A DNA stretch of 64,000 nucleotides from Burkholderia guangdongensis (lineage in GTDB: Bacteria > Pseudomonadota > Gammaproteobacteria > Burkholderiales > Burkholderiaceae), in the NCBI RefSeq assembly GCF_013403875.1, contig NZ_JACBNX010000018.1, positions 1-64,000 of the forward strand. Direction: 5' to 3'. The translations under genes were made by a program, and so were the position numbers. How positions within the stretch are numbered: position 1 is the first letter of the stretch; every line of letters begins with the position of its first letter. Below, one piece after another: positions 47,836 through 57,066 of this stretch. The notes beneath the pieces are model-generated. The model was not told the origin of the DNA, made no database searches, and was given only the letters and a program-made list of their open reading frames with translations.

Positions 47836-48981
47836 ATGAGCCCTTGTATGAGGTTGTCCCGCCGTGCGCGTTTGTCGCCTACGACGGTCTGGTACGGGTT
47901 GGCATCGCTGGCCGCATGTGCATCGGGCGCGGCGCACGCGCAATCGAGCGTGACGCTGTACGGGATCATCGACACCGGCGTCGAATACCTGAGCGATATC
48001 GGTCCACAAAAGGCCAGCGCGGTGAAAGTGCCGCAGCTCACCGCGTCCTTGCCTTCGCGCTGGGGCCTGCGCGACAAAGAGGATCTGGGCGGCGGCCTGA
48101 GCACGGTCTTCGTGCTGGAATCGGGCTTCGCGCCCGGGCAGGGCTCGCTGAACCAGAGCGGCCGGCTGTTCGGCCGGCAGGCGTACGTCGGGCTGTCGGG
48201 GCCGTGGGGCACGCTGTCGTTCGGCCGCCAGTATTCCCAGATATTCTGGGCGCTGCCCGGCGATACGCTGGGGCCGAACATATTCGCCGCCGGCGTGCTG
48301 GATACGTACCTGACCCAGCCGCGAGACGACAACTCGATCGTCTACAGCTTCACGTCTTCCGGGCTGACCGTGGGCGTGACCTACTCGCTCGGGCGCGACG
48401 CGGTATCGCCCGCGGCCGCCGGCGGATGCGTCGGCCAGTCGCCGACCGACTGGCGAGCGTGCAAGTCGATCTCCACGATGGTGAAGTACGAGGCGCCGAG
48501 CTGGGGCGCCGCGGCGGCGTTCGACCGGAACGACGGCGGCGGCGGCGCCGGCTCGCCGCTGCCGAACAGCTCGCAGACGGACACGCGCGGCGTCGTCGAC
48601 GGCTACGTGAAGTTCGGAACCGCGACGATCGGCGCCGGCTTCCTGCATCGGATCAATCATGGACAGCTGGCGCCGGGCATTGTCGATGCGAACAGCAACT
48701 ATTGGTGGATCGGCGGGACTTATCTGCCGATTCCGAAAGTCGTTCTCGACGCACAGTACGGCCACCTGACCGTCAGCGGACACGACGCCGGTGCGTCCGT
48801 GATCGCGGCGCGCGCAATGTATCTGCTTTCGGCGCGCAGCGCGGTGTACGTCACCGCCGGGCGCCTGTTCAATCAGCGCCATGCGGCCTTCACGATCGAC
48901 GGAGGCGCCGTGACCGGCTCGTCGCCGGTGGATGGCGTGGATCAGACCGGCGTGATGATCGGCATTCGTCACCTGTTCTGA
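47836..48981 (+). CDS. Outer-membrane porin, Gram-negative (Burkholderia type)
   Basis: A 381-residue trimeric 16-strand porin. The signal peptide ends near AAHAQ, and the mature N-terminus SSVTLYGIIDTGVEYLSD is diagnostic. Strands alternate through GRLFGRQAYVGLSGPWGTLS, and the end is VDQTGVMIGIRHLF with the terminal Phe. The start at MSPCMRLSR follows a GGAGATCGACGA ribosome site. It ends the aromatic operon and probably provides an uptake route for the substrate. Confidence 0.92.
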   Translation: MSPCMRLSRRARLSPTTVWYGLASLAACASGAAHAQSSVTLYGIIDTGVEYLSDIGPQKASAVKVPQLTASLPSRWGLRDKEDLGGGLSTVFVLESGFAPGQGSLNQSGRLFGRQAYVGLSGPWGTLSFGRQYSQIFWALPGDTLGPNIFAAGVLDTYLTQPRDDNSIVYSFTSSGLTVGVTYSLGRDAVSPAAAGGCVGQSPTDWRACKSISTMVKYEAPSWGAAAAFDRNDGGGGAGSPLPNSSQTDTRGVVDGYVKFGTATIGAGFLHRINHGQLAPGIVDANSNYWWIGGTYLPIPKVVLDAQYGHLTVSGHDAGASVIAARAMYLLSARSAVYVTAGRLFNQRHAAFTIDGGAVTGSSPVDGVDQTGVMIGIRHLF

Positions 48982-49178
48982 TCGAGTCGGCATCGGCCGC
49001 CCGCCCACCCCGGGCGGCGGAGCACGCAAATTTGTCAGGATTGTGACGGTTTCAGCTTTGACATTTCCTCACAAACGATATGTTGCGTTGCAACAGAAGC
49101 GCTTCTAGACTGCATGCTGGATTCTCAGCAATTACGCAGTTGCCCACCCACGGCCGTTCCGTGAAGGGAGAGCGCGCC

Positions 49179-49394
49179 ATGACGACATTTCAAGCATCAC
49201 ACGATCGATCGCCCCCCATCCTGCACGTCTTCGAACAGGCGGGCGGCTGGCATTGGGGGATCACGATCTCGCGATCGCCCGGCGGCGGCTTCAAGCTGAT
49301 CGCGTACAGCGAGCAGACGTTTGCCGCCGAGGACGACGCGCACCGCGACGGAACGCGGGCGCTGGCCGATGTGGCGGCCACTTGCCAGGACTGA
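49179..49394 (+). CDS. Small conserved-looking hypothetical protein
   Basis: A 71-residue protein of beta-rich composition: MTTFQASHDRSPPILHVFEQ, AGGWHWGITISRSPGGG, FKLIAYSEQTFAAEDDAH. It has a GAAGGGAGA ribosome site and no signal or membrane segment. Small proteins of this type are common in Burkholderia but I cannot name a function. It stands alone between the porin and the flagellar locus. Confidence 0.6.
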   Translation: MTTFQASHDRSPPILHVFEQAGGWHWGITISRSPGGGFKLIAYSEQTFAAEDDAHRDGTRALADVAATCQD

Positions 49395-49575
49395 CGACGG
49401 CCATCCGGGATCGGGGCGCCGTGCGCTGGCGGCCGCCGGTCAATGCCATCCGCGGACGCATTCGAATATTTCTTTCGCGCCCGCGTCAAGTATGAGTAAT
49501 AAGTTAGTAAATACGCGCGCGGATTAGCACTATTCCTATATTTTAAAATCTTACAAAGCGGCATATACTGCGCGC

Positions 49576-49650
49576 GCATCCAAATACCTCGTGCCCCGAG
49601 AGGATGCATTCGTGCCCCGATCACGGTAGCCCCGTGGTCGGGGCTTTTTT
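49576..49650 (+). ncRNA. Candidate small RNA with strong terminator
   Basis: A TATACT -10-like box at 49,564-49,569 with a weak -35 (TTTTAA, about 17 bases upstream) could start an RNA near 49,576. It would fold a short stem around CCTCGTGCCCCGAGAGG. It ends in a strong terminator stem GCCCCGATCACGG/CCGTGGTCGGGGC (49,614-49,626 with 49,632-49,644) followed by six T. No coding frame is present. Whether it is a free RNA or only the end of the preceding transcript cannot be decided. Confidence 0.4.
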
Positions 49651-49787
49651 GCATTTGGCGGGAACTTGCGGTCATCTCGCGCATTTTATGCGTTTCGTTT
49701 TGTCTCTAGCTTTGTCTCTCATAGAGTAAGCGTTCAATAAGAAGTATCGAAATGGCCCTTTATCGGGCAGCGTGTTTGCGTGCCTTT

Positions 49788-49814
49788 TCAATACGCATTT
49801 CACGCTGCCGATTT
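49788..49814 (+). promoter_or_regulatory. Candidate sigma-28 (FliA) promoter for the octad-repeat gene
   Basis: TCAA at 49,788-49,791, then exactly 15 bases, then GCCGATTT at 49,807-49,814. This resembles the flagellar class III consensus TAAA-N15-GCCGATAA. It lies about 285 bases before the repeat-protein start. Flagellar co-regulation would follow if true. Confidence 0.5.
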
Positions 49815-50100
49815 AGCCGGCCGGCCGTGCCGGCGCGGTGCCTCCCGCCTTATTCGTCAGACGTAATCCACTTTTTTCCGATTTCCCTTAAGTTGCACGA
49901 ATTCGAACCGTAATCCGGGGGGATAACGGCGCTTTGCGCGCGCCGGTTTCTTTCTGAATTGAAAGGGTTTGCGGTTTTTCGGCAAGGCGGACGACGACGG
50001 GGTAATCGTCTCCGCGGCGCGCCGGTGCCGGGCGCGCAGCCGGCCGGCGGCAAGGTCTGGCCAGACCTTTCAAAAACATAATTCTCGACAGGAGAAAAGC

Positions 50101-53100
50101 ATGAGTTCCGTTTCAGGCGTACCGCAGAGCCAGATCCTGGCGTTGTCGTCGACGCAAATCGCGACGCTGTCGACGTCGCAGATCGATTCGCTGTCGACGT
50201 CGGTGATCGCGGCGCTGTCGTCGAGCCAGATCAGCGGCCTCACGTCGGCGCAGCTCGCGTCGCTCGTGACCGCGCAGCCGTCCGCGATCGTTTATCTGAG
50301 CGCGGCCGGCGTCGCGCAGTTCAACGCGAGCCAGCTCGACGCGCTGTTCACGGGGTCCGGCACGAACCTGTCGGGCACGCAGATCGCGTCGCTGACGAGC
50401 GCGCAGCTCGTCGGGTTGTCGTCGATGATCGGGCAACTGTCGTCGACGCAGGTGCAGGCGCTGACGAACCAGCAGATCGCCACGCTCAGCACCGCGCAGC
50501 TCACGTCGACCGACACCGGCAGCGCGCACGTGCTCGCCGACCTGAAGACGAGCCAGGTCGCCGCGCTGACGTCGACGCAGCTGTCCGCGCTGACGGCGGC
50601 CGTCGACGAGCTGTCGTCCGCGCAGGTGCAGGCGCTGACGGGTGCGCAGATCGCATCGCTGACCACCGCGCAGCTGACCGCGAAGGACGCCGGCGGCGCG
50701 ACGTCGATCCTGAACGACTTGAAGACGAGCCAGGTGTCGTCGCTGACGACGACGCAGCTGAACGCGCTCGTCGGTCAGCTTTCGAACACGCAGCTCGCGG
50801 CGCTGACGACCGCGCAGGTGTCGCATCTGTCGGCTGCGGCGATCGGCCTGCTGTCGTCCGGGCAGGTGCAGGCGCTGACGAACCCGCAGGTCGTCGCGCT
50901 CGGCGCGACGCTGCTCGGCGCGAACGATTCGACCGGCAGCGCGCTCGTGACCGATCTGAAGACGAGCCAGGTCGCCGCGCTGACGACGTCCGAGCTGTCG
51001 GGCCTCGCGACGGCGATCGGCGGGCTGTCGTCCGCGCAGGTGCAGGTGCTGACGAACGCGCAGATCGCCGCGCTCTCCACCGCGCAACTGACCGCGAACG
51101 ACCTCGGCGGCTCGGTCAAGATCCTCGCCGACCTGAAGGCGAGCCAGATCGCCGCGCTGACGTCCACGCAGGTCGCGGGCCTCACGACCGCGATCGGCGA
51201 TCTGTCGTCCGCGCAGGTGCAGGCGCTGACGAACGCGCAGATCGCCGCGCTCTCCACCACGCAACTGACCACGAACGACGCGAGCGGCACGACGACGGTC
51301 CTCGCCGACCTGAAGACGGCCCAGGTGTCGTCGCTGACGTCGACGCAACTGAACGCGCTCGTCGGCAAGCTTTCGAACACGCAGCTCGCGGCGCTGACGA
51401 CCGCGCAGGTGTCGCATCTGGCGACCTCGGCGCTCGGCCAGCTCTCGTCCGCGCAGGTGCAGGCGCTGACCAACGCGCAGATCGCCGCGCTCGGCACCGC
51501 GCAGCTCGGCGCGGCCGATTCGAGCGGCGCCACGACGCTCTTGACCGACCTGAAGGCGAGCCAGATCGCCGCGCTGACGTCGACGCAACTGTCCGGGCTG
51601 TCGAGCGCGCTCGGCGAGCTCGCGTCCGCGCAGGTGCAGGCGCTGACGAACGCGCAGGTCGCCGCGCTCTCCGCCACGCAGCTTGCCGCGCACGACCTGA
51701 GCGGCGGCACGACGCTGCTGACCGACCTGAAGACGAGCCAGGTGTCCGCGCTGACGTCGACGCAGCTGTCGTCGCTGTCGACCTCGATCAGCGAGCTCGC
51801 ATCCGCGCAGGTGCAGGCGCTGACGAACACGCAGGTCGCCGCGCTCTCCGCCGCGCAGCTTGCCGCGCACGACCTGAGCGGCGGCACCGCGCTGCTGACC
51901 GACCTGAAGACGAGCCAGGTGTCCGCGTTGACGTCGACGCAATTGTCGGCGCTGTCGAGCGCGATCAGCGACCTCGCGTCCGCGCAGGTGCAGGCGCTGA
52001 CGAACGCGCAGATCGCCGCGCTCTCCACCGCGCAGTTGTCGGCGAAAGACATCGGCGGGTCCGCGGCGATCGTCACCGACCTGAAGACGAGCCAGATCGG
52101 CGCACTGACGTCCGCGCAGATCGGCAGCGTCGTGAGCCAGCTGTCGAGCGCGCAGCTCGGCGCGCTGACGAACGCGCAGATTGCCGCGCTGACGACCGCG
52201 CAGCTGAGCGCGGCGGACGCCGGCGGCACGACGACGATCCTCACCGACCTGAAGACGAGCCAGGTGTCGGGGCTCACGACGACGCAGCTGAACGCGCTGG
52301 TCGGCCAGCTGTCGACCGCGCAACTGTCGTCGCTGACGACCGCGCAGGTCGCGAATCTGTCGATCGCGGCGGTCGGGCAACTGACGGCGACGCACGTGCA
52401 GTCGCTGACGAATGCGCAGGTCGCGGCGCTCGGCGCGCCGCTGCTCGCCGCGGCGGACTCGACCGGCGGCACCGTGCTGCTGACCGACCTGAAGACGAGC
52501 CAGGTCGCCGCGCTGACGACCGCGCAGCTCGCGGGTCTGACGACGTCGGTCGGCCTGCTGTCGTCCGCGCAGGTGCAGGCGCTGACGAACCCGCAGGTCG
52601 CGGCGCTCGGCGCGTCGCAGCTCGGCGTCGCGGTGTCGAGCGGCGCGACCGCGCCGCTTGCCGACCTGAAGACGAGCCAGATCGCGGCGCTGACGACCGC
52701 GCAGCTGACGGGCCTGACGACGTCGATCAGCGAACTGTCGTCCGCACAGGTGCAGGCGCTGACGGCCTCGCAGATCGCCGCGCTGTCCACCGCGCAACTG
52801 AACGCTGCGGATTCGACCGGCGGCACGACGACGATCCTCTCCGACCTGAAGACGAGCCAGGTGTCGTCGCTGACGACGACGCAACTGAACGCGCTCGTCG
52901 GCCAGCTCTCGAACACGCAGCTTGCCGCGCTGACGACCGCGCAGGTGTCGCACCTGTCGGCCGCGGCGGCCAGCCTGCTGTCGTCCGCGCAGGTGCAGGC
53001 GCTGACGAACGCGCAAGTGGCGGCGCTCGGCGCGGCGGAGCTTGCCGCGCACGATTCGAGCGGCGGCACGACGCTCGTGACGGATCTAAAGACGAGCCAG

Positions 53101-53850
53101 ATCGCCGCGCTGACGACTTCACAGCTCGCGGCGCTGACGACGGCGATCGGCGGGCTGTCGTCCGCGCAGGTGCAGGCGCTGACGAACGCACAGGTCGCGG
53201 CGCTCGCCACCGCGCAGCTGGGCGCGAACGACCTGAGCGGCGGCACGACGATCCTGACCGACCTGAAGACGAGCCAGATCGCCGCGCTGACGACTTCGCA
53301 GCTCGGCGCCGTCGTCGGCGCGCTGTCGAACCCGCAACTGCAGTCGGCGAGCGGCACGCAGATCAGCGGGCTGTCGAACGCGGCGCTCGGCCAGTTGACG
53401 TCCGCGCAGGTGCAGGCGCTGACGTACGCGGAGATCGGCGCGTTGTCGACCAGCCAGCTCGGCGCGTTCGATCACGGCGGCACCACGTCGATCCTGTCCG
53501 ATCTGACGACCGCGCAAGTGACGAACGGGCTGACCGCGAAGCAGGCGGGCGCGCTGACGACGACCGAGATCGGCCAGCTGACGGCGTCGCAGGTGCAGGC
53601 GATGACGTATGCGCAGATCGGCGCGCTCGTGTCGACGCAGCTCGGCGCGCTCGACGCGAGCGGCGGCACGACGAGCCTGATCTCCGATCTCGCGACGAGC
53701 CAGATCGGCGCGCTGACCGCGAAGCAGCTGCAGAGCCTGGCGACGAGCGAGGTCGCGTCGCTGTCGTCGAGCCAGGTCGCGCAGCTGAGCGCGACGCAGT
53801 TGCAGGCGCTGGGCACGAATGTCCAGTACCTGCAGGGCTTTCTCGCGTAA
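50101..53850 (+). CDS. Giant octapeptide-repeat protein in the flagellar locus, function unknown
   Basis: A 1,249-residue protein built almost wholly of eight-residue repeats of the form L-[ST]-x-x-Q-[ILV]-x-[AGS] (for example LSSTQIATLSTSQIDS). Octads are arranged in about 17 higher-order blocks. Many hold QVQALTNAQIAALSTAQL, then a Gly/Asp-rich turn (GGTT), then LTDLKTSQVSALT and QLNALVGQLS. There is no signal peptide, no Cys and almost no aromatic residues. The ATG at 50,101 follows an AGGAGAAAAGC ribosome site. The Ser/Thr-x-x-Gln spacing looks like repeated helix caps, suggesting a solenoid of short helices, though a beta form is possible. It is followed by an OGT-like enzyme and lies near FliC and FliD, and its Ser/Thr density would suit glycosylation. 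The role is unknown. Confidence 0.85.
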   Translation: MSSVSGVPQSQILALSSTQIATLSTSQIDSLSTSVIAALSSSQISGLTSAQLASLVTAQPSAIVYLSAAGVAQFNASQLDALFTGSGTNLSGTQIASLTSAQLVGLSSMIGQLSSTQVQALTNQQIATLSTAQLTSTDTGSAHVLADLKTSQVAALTSTQLSALTAAVDELSSAQVQALTGAQIASLTTAQLTAKDAGGATSILNDLKTSQVSSLTTTQLNALVGQLSNTQLAALTTAQVSHLSAAAIGLLSSGQVQALTNPQVVALGATLLGANDSTGSALVTDLKTSQVAALTTSELSGLATAIGGLSSAQVQVLTNAQIAALSTAQLTANDLGGSVKILADLKASQIAALTSTQVAGLTTAIGDLSSAQVQALTNAQIAALSTTQLTTNDASGTTTVLADLKTAQVSSLTSTQLNALVGKLSNTQLAALTTAQVSHLATSALGQLSSAQVQALTNAQIAALGTAQLGAADSSGATTLLTDLKASQIAALTSTQLSGLSSALGELASAQVQALTNAQVAALSATQLAAHDLSGGTTLLTDLKTSQVSALTSTQLSSLSTSISELASAQVQALTNTQVAALSAAQLAAHDLSGGTALLTDLKTSQVSALTSTQLSALSSAISDLASAQVQALTNAQIAALSTAQLSAKDIGGSAAIVTDLKTSQIGALTSAQIGSVVSQLSSAQLGALTNAQIAALTTAQLSAADAGGTTTILTDLKTSQVSGLTTTQLNALVGQLSTAQLSSLTTAQVANLSIAAVGQLTATHVQSLTNAQVAALGAPLLAAADSTGGTVLLTDLKTSQVAALTTAQLAGLTTSVGLLSSAQVQALTNPQVAALGASQLGVAVSSGATAPLADLKTSQIAALTTAQLTGLTTSISELSSAQVQALTASQIAALSTAQLNAADSTGGTTTILSDLKTSQVSSLTTTQLNALVGQLSNTQLAALTTAQVSHLSAAAASLLSSAQVQALTNAQVAALGAAELAAHDSSGGTTLVTDLKTSQIAALTTSQLAALTTAIGGLSSAQVQALTNAQVAALATAQLGANDLSGGTTILTDLKTSQIAALTTSQLGAVVGALSNPQLQSASGTQISGLSNAALGQLTSAQVQALTYAEIGALSTSQLGAFDHGGTTSILSDLTTAQVTNGLTAKQAGALTTTEIGQLTASQVQAMTYAQIGALVSTQLGALDASGGTTSLISDLATSQIGALTAKQLQSLATSEVASLSSSQVAQLSATQLQALGTNVQYLQGFLA
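50131..53840 (+). repeat. Degenerate tandem 24-base (octapeptide) repeats within the coding region
   Basis: The repeat-protein gene has near-identical DNA modules such as TCGTCCGCGCAGGTGCAGGC followed by GCTGACGAACGCGCAG, recurring through the gene. This indicates expansion by duplication. Such arrays are prone to length change and to assembly collapse. Confidence 0.85.
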
Positions 53851-54010
53851 CGCGTAACGTGAGCGCCGGCGCGGGCGCGGCGCGCTCGCGCCGGCCCGCC
53901 GGCCAGGTGTGGCGGCGGTGGGCGGCAAGCCCATGTCGCGGCGCCGGGCCATGCGTGGCCGGCGCGCGCCGCGCGATGCTTTTCACTGACCGGCGTCGGG
54001 CCGGGGCGAT

Positions 54011-56221
54011 ATGGATACGAAAGCAAACCTGATCGACATCCTGCTGTACCAGATCAACAACGGCGAGGCCGCCGACGCGCTCGTGCAGATCGACGCGCTG
54101 CTCGGCACGCAGCCGAACCATCCGGGGCTGCTGACGCTGAAGGCCGAGGCGCTGCGGCTCGCGGGGCACGCGTTGGCCGCCGCCGACGCTTACCGGCGCG
54201 CGGGCGCGGTCGGTGGCGGGCCGCGCAACTGGCAGGTCGCCGGGATTCTGCTGCAGGCCGCGGGCCGGCTCGATGACGCGATCGAATGCCTCGCGTACGC
54301 GAACGCCGAAGATCCGCTGAACGCGACGGTGCTCGAAGGGCTCGTCGCCGCGCTGCTCGAGCAGATCGGCGGCGGGCAGCCGGAGCACGCGCTGCGGCAC
54401 GTCGATGCGCTGCTCGACCGGCATCCGGGCAATCTCGGGCTGCTGACGCTGCGTGCGGAAGCGTTGCGCACCGCGGGCCGCCGGCGCGACGCGATCGACG
54501 CGTATCGCCGCGCGGCGCTGGCGGGCGCGGGCGCGCGCAACTGGCTCGTCGCCGGCATCCTGCTCGGCGAGGAGCGCCGCTTCGACGAGGCGGTCGACGC
54601 GCTGCTCGGCGCGATCGCCGACGCGCCCGGCGACGAGGAGGTGCTGAACACGCTCGTGACGACGCTGTTCAACGCGAACCGCTATCAGGAAGGCGTGCTG
54701 TTCGCGATGCGGCTGCTCGGCGTGAGCCGCGACGAGCGGCATCTGTCGAACGCGGCGCTGTTGCTGCAGACGGCGGGCCAGCACGAGGAAGCGTCGGAGG
54801 TGTTCAAGAAGTTCATCGGCGCGCGCGACGACAATCCGGCGCAGCTCGGCGCCGCGCTCGTGCCCGCGCGCTACACGTGCGAGTGGGACTGGATCGAGTC
54901 GATCCAGTCACGCATCGGCGCGCACTACGCGCAGGGCCGCTACGCGGCCGCGCAGGAATATCCGCTGACGCACGTTACGTGGTGTGCCGACGAGGCGCAC
55001 AACCTTGCTGTCACGCAAGCGTACGTCGCGAGCCGCACGCCGGCCGACGCGCTGCCGCTCGTCGCGTCGCCGCGCCGCGCGGCGCCGGGCGAGCGGATCC
55101 GCATCGGCTATCTGTCGTGCGACTTCTGCAACCACGCGACGATGCATCTGCTCGCGGGGCTGCTCGAGCATCACGACCGCGACCGCTTCGAGATCTACGC
55201 GTACGACTACAGCAAGCCGGACACGTCCGCATACCGGCAGCGCTTTCTCGCGGCGATCGATCATCACGTCGACGTCACCGCGCTCACCGACGCCGACGCG
55301 GCCGCGCGCATCGCGCAGGACCGGCTCGACATCCTGTTCGACCTGAAAGGGCACACGGGCTGGGCGCGCCCGGCGATTCTCGCGTATCGGCCGGCGCCGC
55401 TGCAGGTCGCGTATCTGGGCTATCCGGGCAGCACCGGCGCGTCGTACGTCGATTACGTGGTCGGCGACCGTTTCGTGACGCCGGACGGCAGCGCGCCGTT
55501 CTATACCGAGAAGCTGTGCCGCCTGCCGCATTCGTATCAGTGCAACGACCGCAAGCGCCAGGCGGTGGCCGATCCGGGCACGCGCGCGTCGCACGGGCTG
55601 CCGGACGACGCGGTCGTGTTCTGCAGCTTCAACCAGTCGTACAAGATCGACCGGCAGAGCTTCGCGGTGTGGATGCGCGTGCTGCACGCGGTGCCGGGCA
55701 GCGTGCTGTGGCTGCTCGGGCAGGGCGACGCCGCGCAGCGCAATCTGCGGCGCGTCGCGGCCGAGGCGGGCGTTGCGCCCGAGCGGCTGATCTTCTCGCC
55801 GTTCGCGACGCCCGAGTGGCATCTCGCGCGGCTCACGCTCGCGGACGCGGCGCTCGACACGCTCGTCTGCAACGGCCACACGACGACGTCCGACGCGCTG
55901 TGGGCCGGCGTGCCGGTGATCACCGCGCGCGGTGTGCATTTCGCGTCGCGCGTGACCGAGAGCCTGCTGAACGCGATGGATCTCGACGAGCTCGTCGGAA
56001 GCGATCACGACGACATGGTGCGGATCGCGGCACACATCGGACACGACGCCGACTATCGCGCGCAGGTTCGCGCGCGCGTCGGGGACGGCATCGCGCACGC
56101 ACCGCTGTTCGACACCGCGCGCTTCACGCGCCACTTCGAGACCGCGATCGAGCGGATGGTGAGCGCGAGCCGCAGCGGCGAGCCGCTGCCGCATATCGAC
56201 GTCGCCGAGTGCGCGGCGTGA
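54011..56221 (+). CDS. TPR protein with SPINDLY/OGT-type glycosyltransferase domain (GT41)
   Basis: A 736-residue protein. Residues about 1-290 are TPR-like helical repeats (NHPGLLTLKAEALRLAGH, NLGLLTLRAEALRTAGRR, ERRFDEAVDALLGAI). The C-terminal half is the O-GlcNAc transferase-like catalytic region: RIRIGYLSCDFCNHATMHLL, FDLKGHTGWARPAILAYRP, QVAYLGYPGSTGASYVDYVV, then VFCSFNQSYKID and LVCNGHTTTSDALWAGVPVI. It would add a sugar to Ser/Thr of proteins in the cytoplasm. It lies between the Ser/Thr-rich repeat protein and the flagellin operon, so flagellin or the repeat protein is the natural acceptor. Confidence 0.92.
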   Translation: MDTKANLIDILLYQINNGEAADALVQIDALLGTQPNHPGLLTLKAEALRLAGHALAAADAYRRAGAVGGGPRNWQVAGILLQAAGRLDDAIECLAYANAEDPLNATVLEGLVAALLEQIGGGQPEHALRHVDALLDRHPGNLGLLTLRAEALRTAGRRRDAIDAYRRAALAGAGARNWLVAGILLGEERRFDEAVDALLGAIADAPGDEEVLNTLVTTLFNANRYQEGVLFAMRLLGVSRDERHLSNAALLLQTAGQHEEASEVFKKFIGARDDNPAQLGAALVPARYTCEWDWIESIQSRIGAHYAQGRYAAAQEYPLTHVTWCADEAHNLAVTQAYVASRTPADALPLVASPRRAAPGERIRIGYLSCDFCNHATMHLLAGLLEHHDRDRFEIYAYDYSKPDTSAYRQRFLAAIDHHVDVTALTDADAAARIAQDRLDILFDLKGHTGWARPAILAYRPAPLQVAYLGYPGSTGASYVDYVVGDRFVTPDGSAPFYTEKLCRLPHSYQCNDRKRQAVADPGTRASHGLPDDAVVFCSFNQSYKIDRQSFAVWMRVLHAVPGSVLWLLGQGDAAQRNLRRVAAEAGVAPERLIFSPFATPEWHLARLTLADAALDTLVCNGHTTTSDALWAGVPVITARGVHFASRVTESLLNAMDLDELVGSDHDDMVRIAAHIGHDADYRAQVRARVGDGIAHAPLFDTARFTRHFETAIERMVSASRSGEPLPHIDVAECAA

Positions 56222-56289
56222 TCGATTGCGCGGCCTGATCGATTGGACGAACTGAACGTTTGACTCGACGCGCGAAGCCGCGCGTCGCG

Positions 56290-57063
56290 TCAAACGAAAT
56301 CGGGCATGCCGGGGAACAGTCGCTGCACGAGCACGTCCGGGATCACGTACTGCGGGAAGCAGATCGACGTGTTCGACTGATGGAGCACGTGCACGCAGAG
56401 CCCGGCGTCGTCCTGCAGCAGCGCGACGCGCGTGCCGCGCGCCACCGCGTTCACGATGAACTCGCCGTCCTCGTTGAACTGCTGGTGCGGGAACGGATGG
56501 CCGGCCCACACGCTTTTCCGGTAGCAATAGCTGAAGCCGTAGCCGAGATGGTTGTCGCGGAACGCCCCGTTGCCGGGCTCGAGCGTGACGACGGTCATCG
56601 GCGCCGGCGACCAGCGCAGGTGCGGGCCTTCCTTCAGAAGCAGATCCCAGTAGCCGAACTTGCGGTACACGTGGCTATACAGGAAGAACGCGGACAGCTT
56701 CGCGAAATCGGCCTGCTGTGAGTCCATCGACGCGAGCATCGTCCGAAGGTAGTGGGGCGCGTAGTACTCGTCGTCGTCGAAATGCGCGATCACGTCGGCG
56801 CGCGCCATGTCGTTCGCGATGTTGCGCTTCTCGCCGATCGTCAGGCGCGACGGCAGATGCCGGTAGCGCACGCGCGGATCGTCGAGGCTCGCGAGGAACG
56901 CGCTCGGCGTGTCGCTGTCGTCGAGCACGATCCATTCGCTGTCGGCGACGTCCTGTGACGCGAAGCAGCGATAGGCGGCGGGCAGCATCGTTTCCCGGCC
57001 GTAAGTCGGGGTGACGACGCTGACGAGCGGGCGGACGCCCGCGGAAGGCGTGCTGGTGGACAT
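56290..57063 (-). CDS. Family 2 glycosyltransferase, flagellar operon
   Basis: A 257-residue GT-A fold glycosyltransferase. It has the N-terminal LVSVVTPTYGRETMLPAAYR, a DDS at 48-50 and the metal-binding DDDE at 96-99 (VIAHFDDDEYYAPHYL). The C-terminal part has FPHQQFNEDGEFIVNAVARG. It starts three bases after the stop of the FliT-like gene and so is in the flagellin operon. It may extend or alter the glycan on flagellin, but the acceptor is not shown by sequence. Confidence 0.85.
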   Translation of the reverse strand: MSTSTPSAGVRPLVSVVTPTYGRETMLPAAYRCFASQDVADSEWIVLDDSDTPSAFLASLDDPRVRYRHLPSRLTIGEKRNIANDMARADVIAHFDDDEYYAPHYLRTMLASMDSQQADFAKLSAFFLYSHVYRKFGYWDLLLKEGPHLRWSPAPMTVVTLEPGNGAFRDNHLGYGFSYCYRKSVWAGHPFPHQQFNEDGEFIVNAVARGTRVALLQDDAGLCVHVLHQSNTSICFPQYVIPDVLVQRLFPGMPDFV

Positions 57064-57066
57064 CGA

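Noticed and set aside
50113..53052. A 979-residue minus-strand frame inside the octad-repeat gene
   Set aside because: Mirror of the repeats, with an RGRQRGDLA-type low-complexity translation. The plus-strand protein has the start, ribosome site and pattern.
50101..53850. CRISPR-like array
   Set aside because: The repeats are translated, in frame and in multiples of 24 bases with degenerate third positions. There are no unique spacers.
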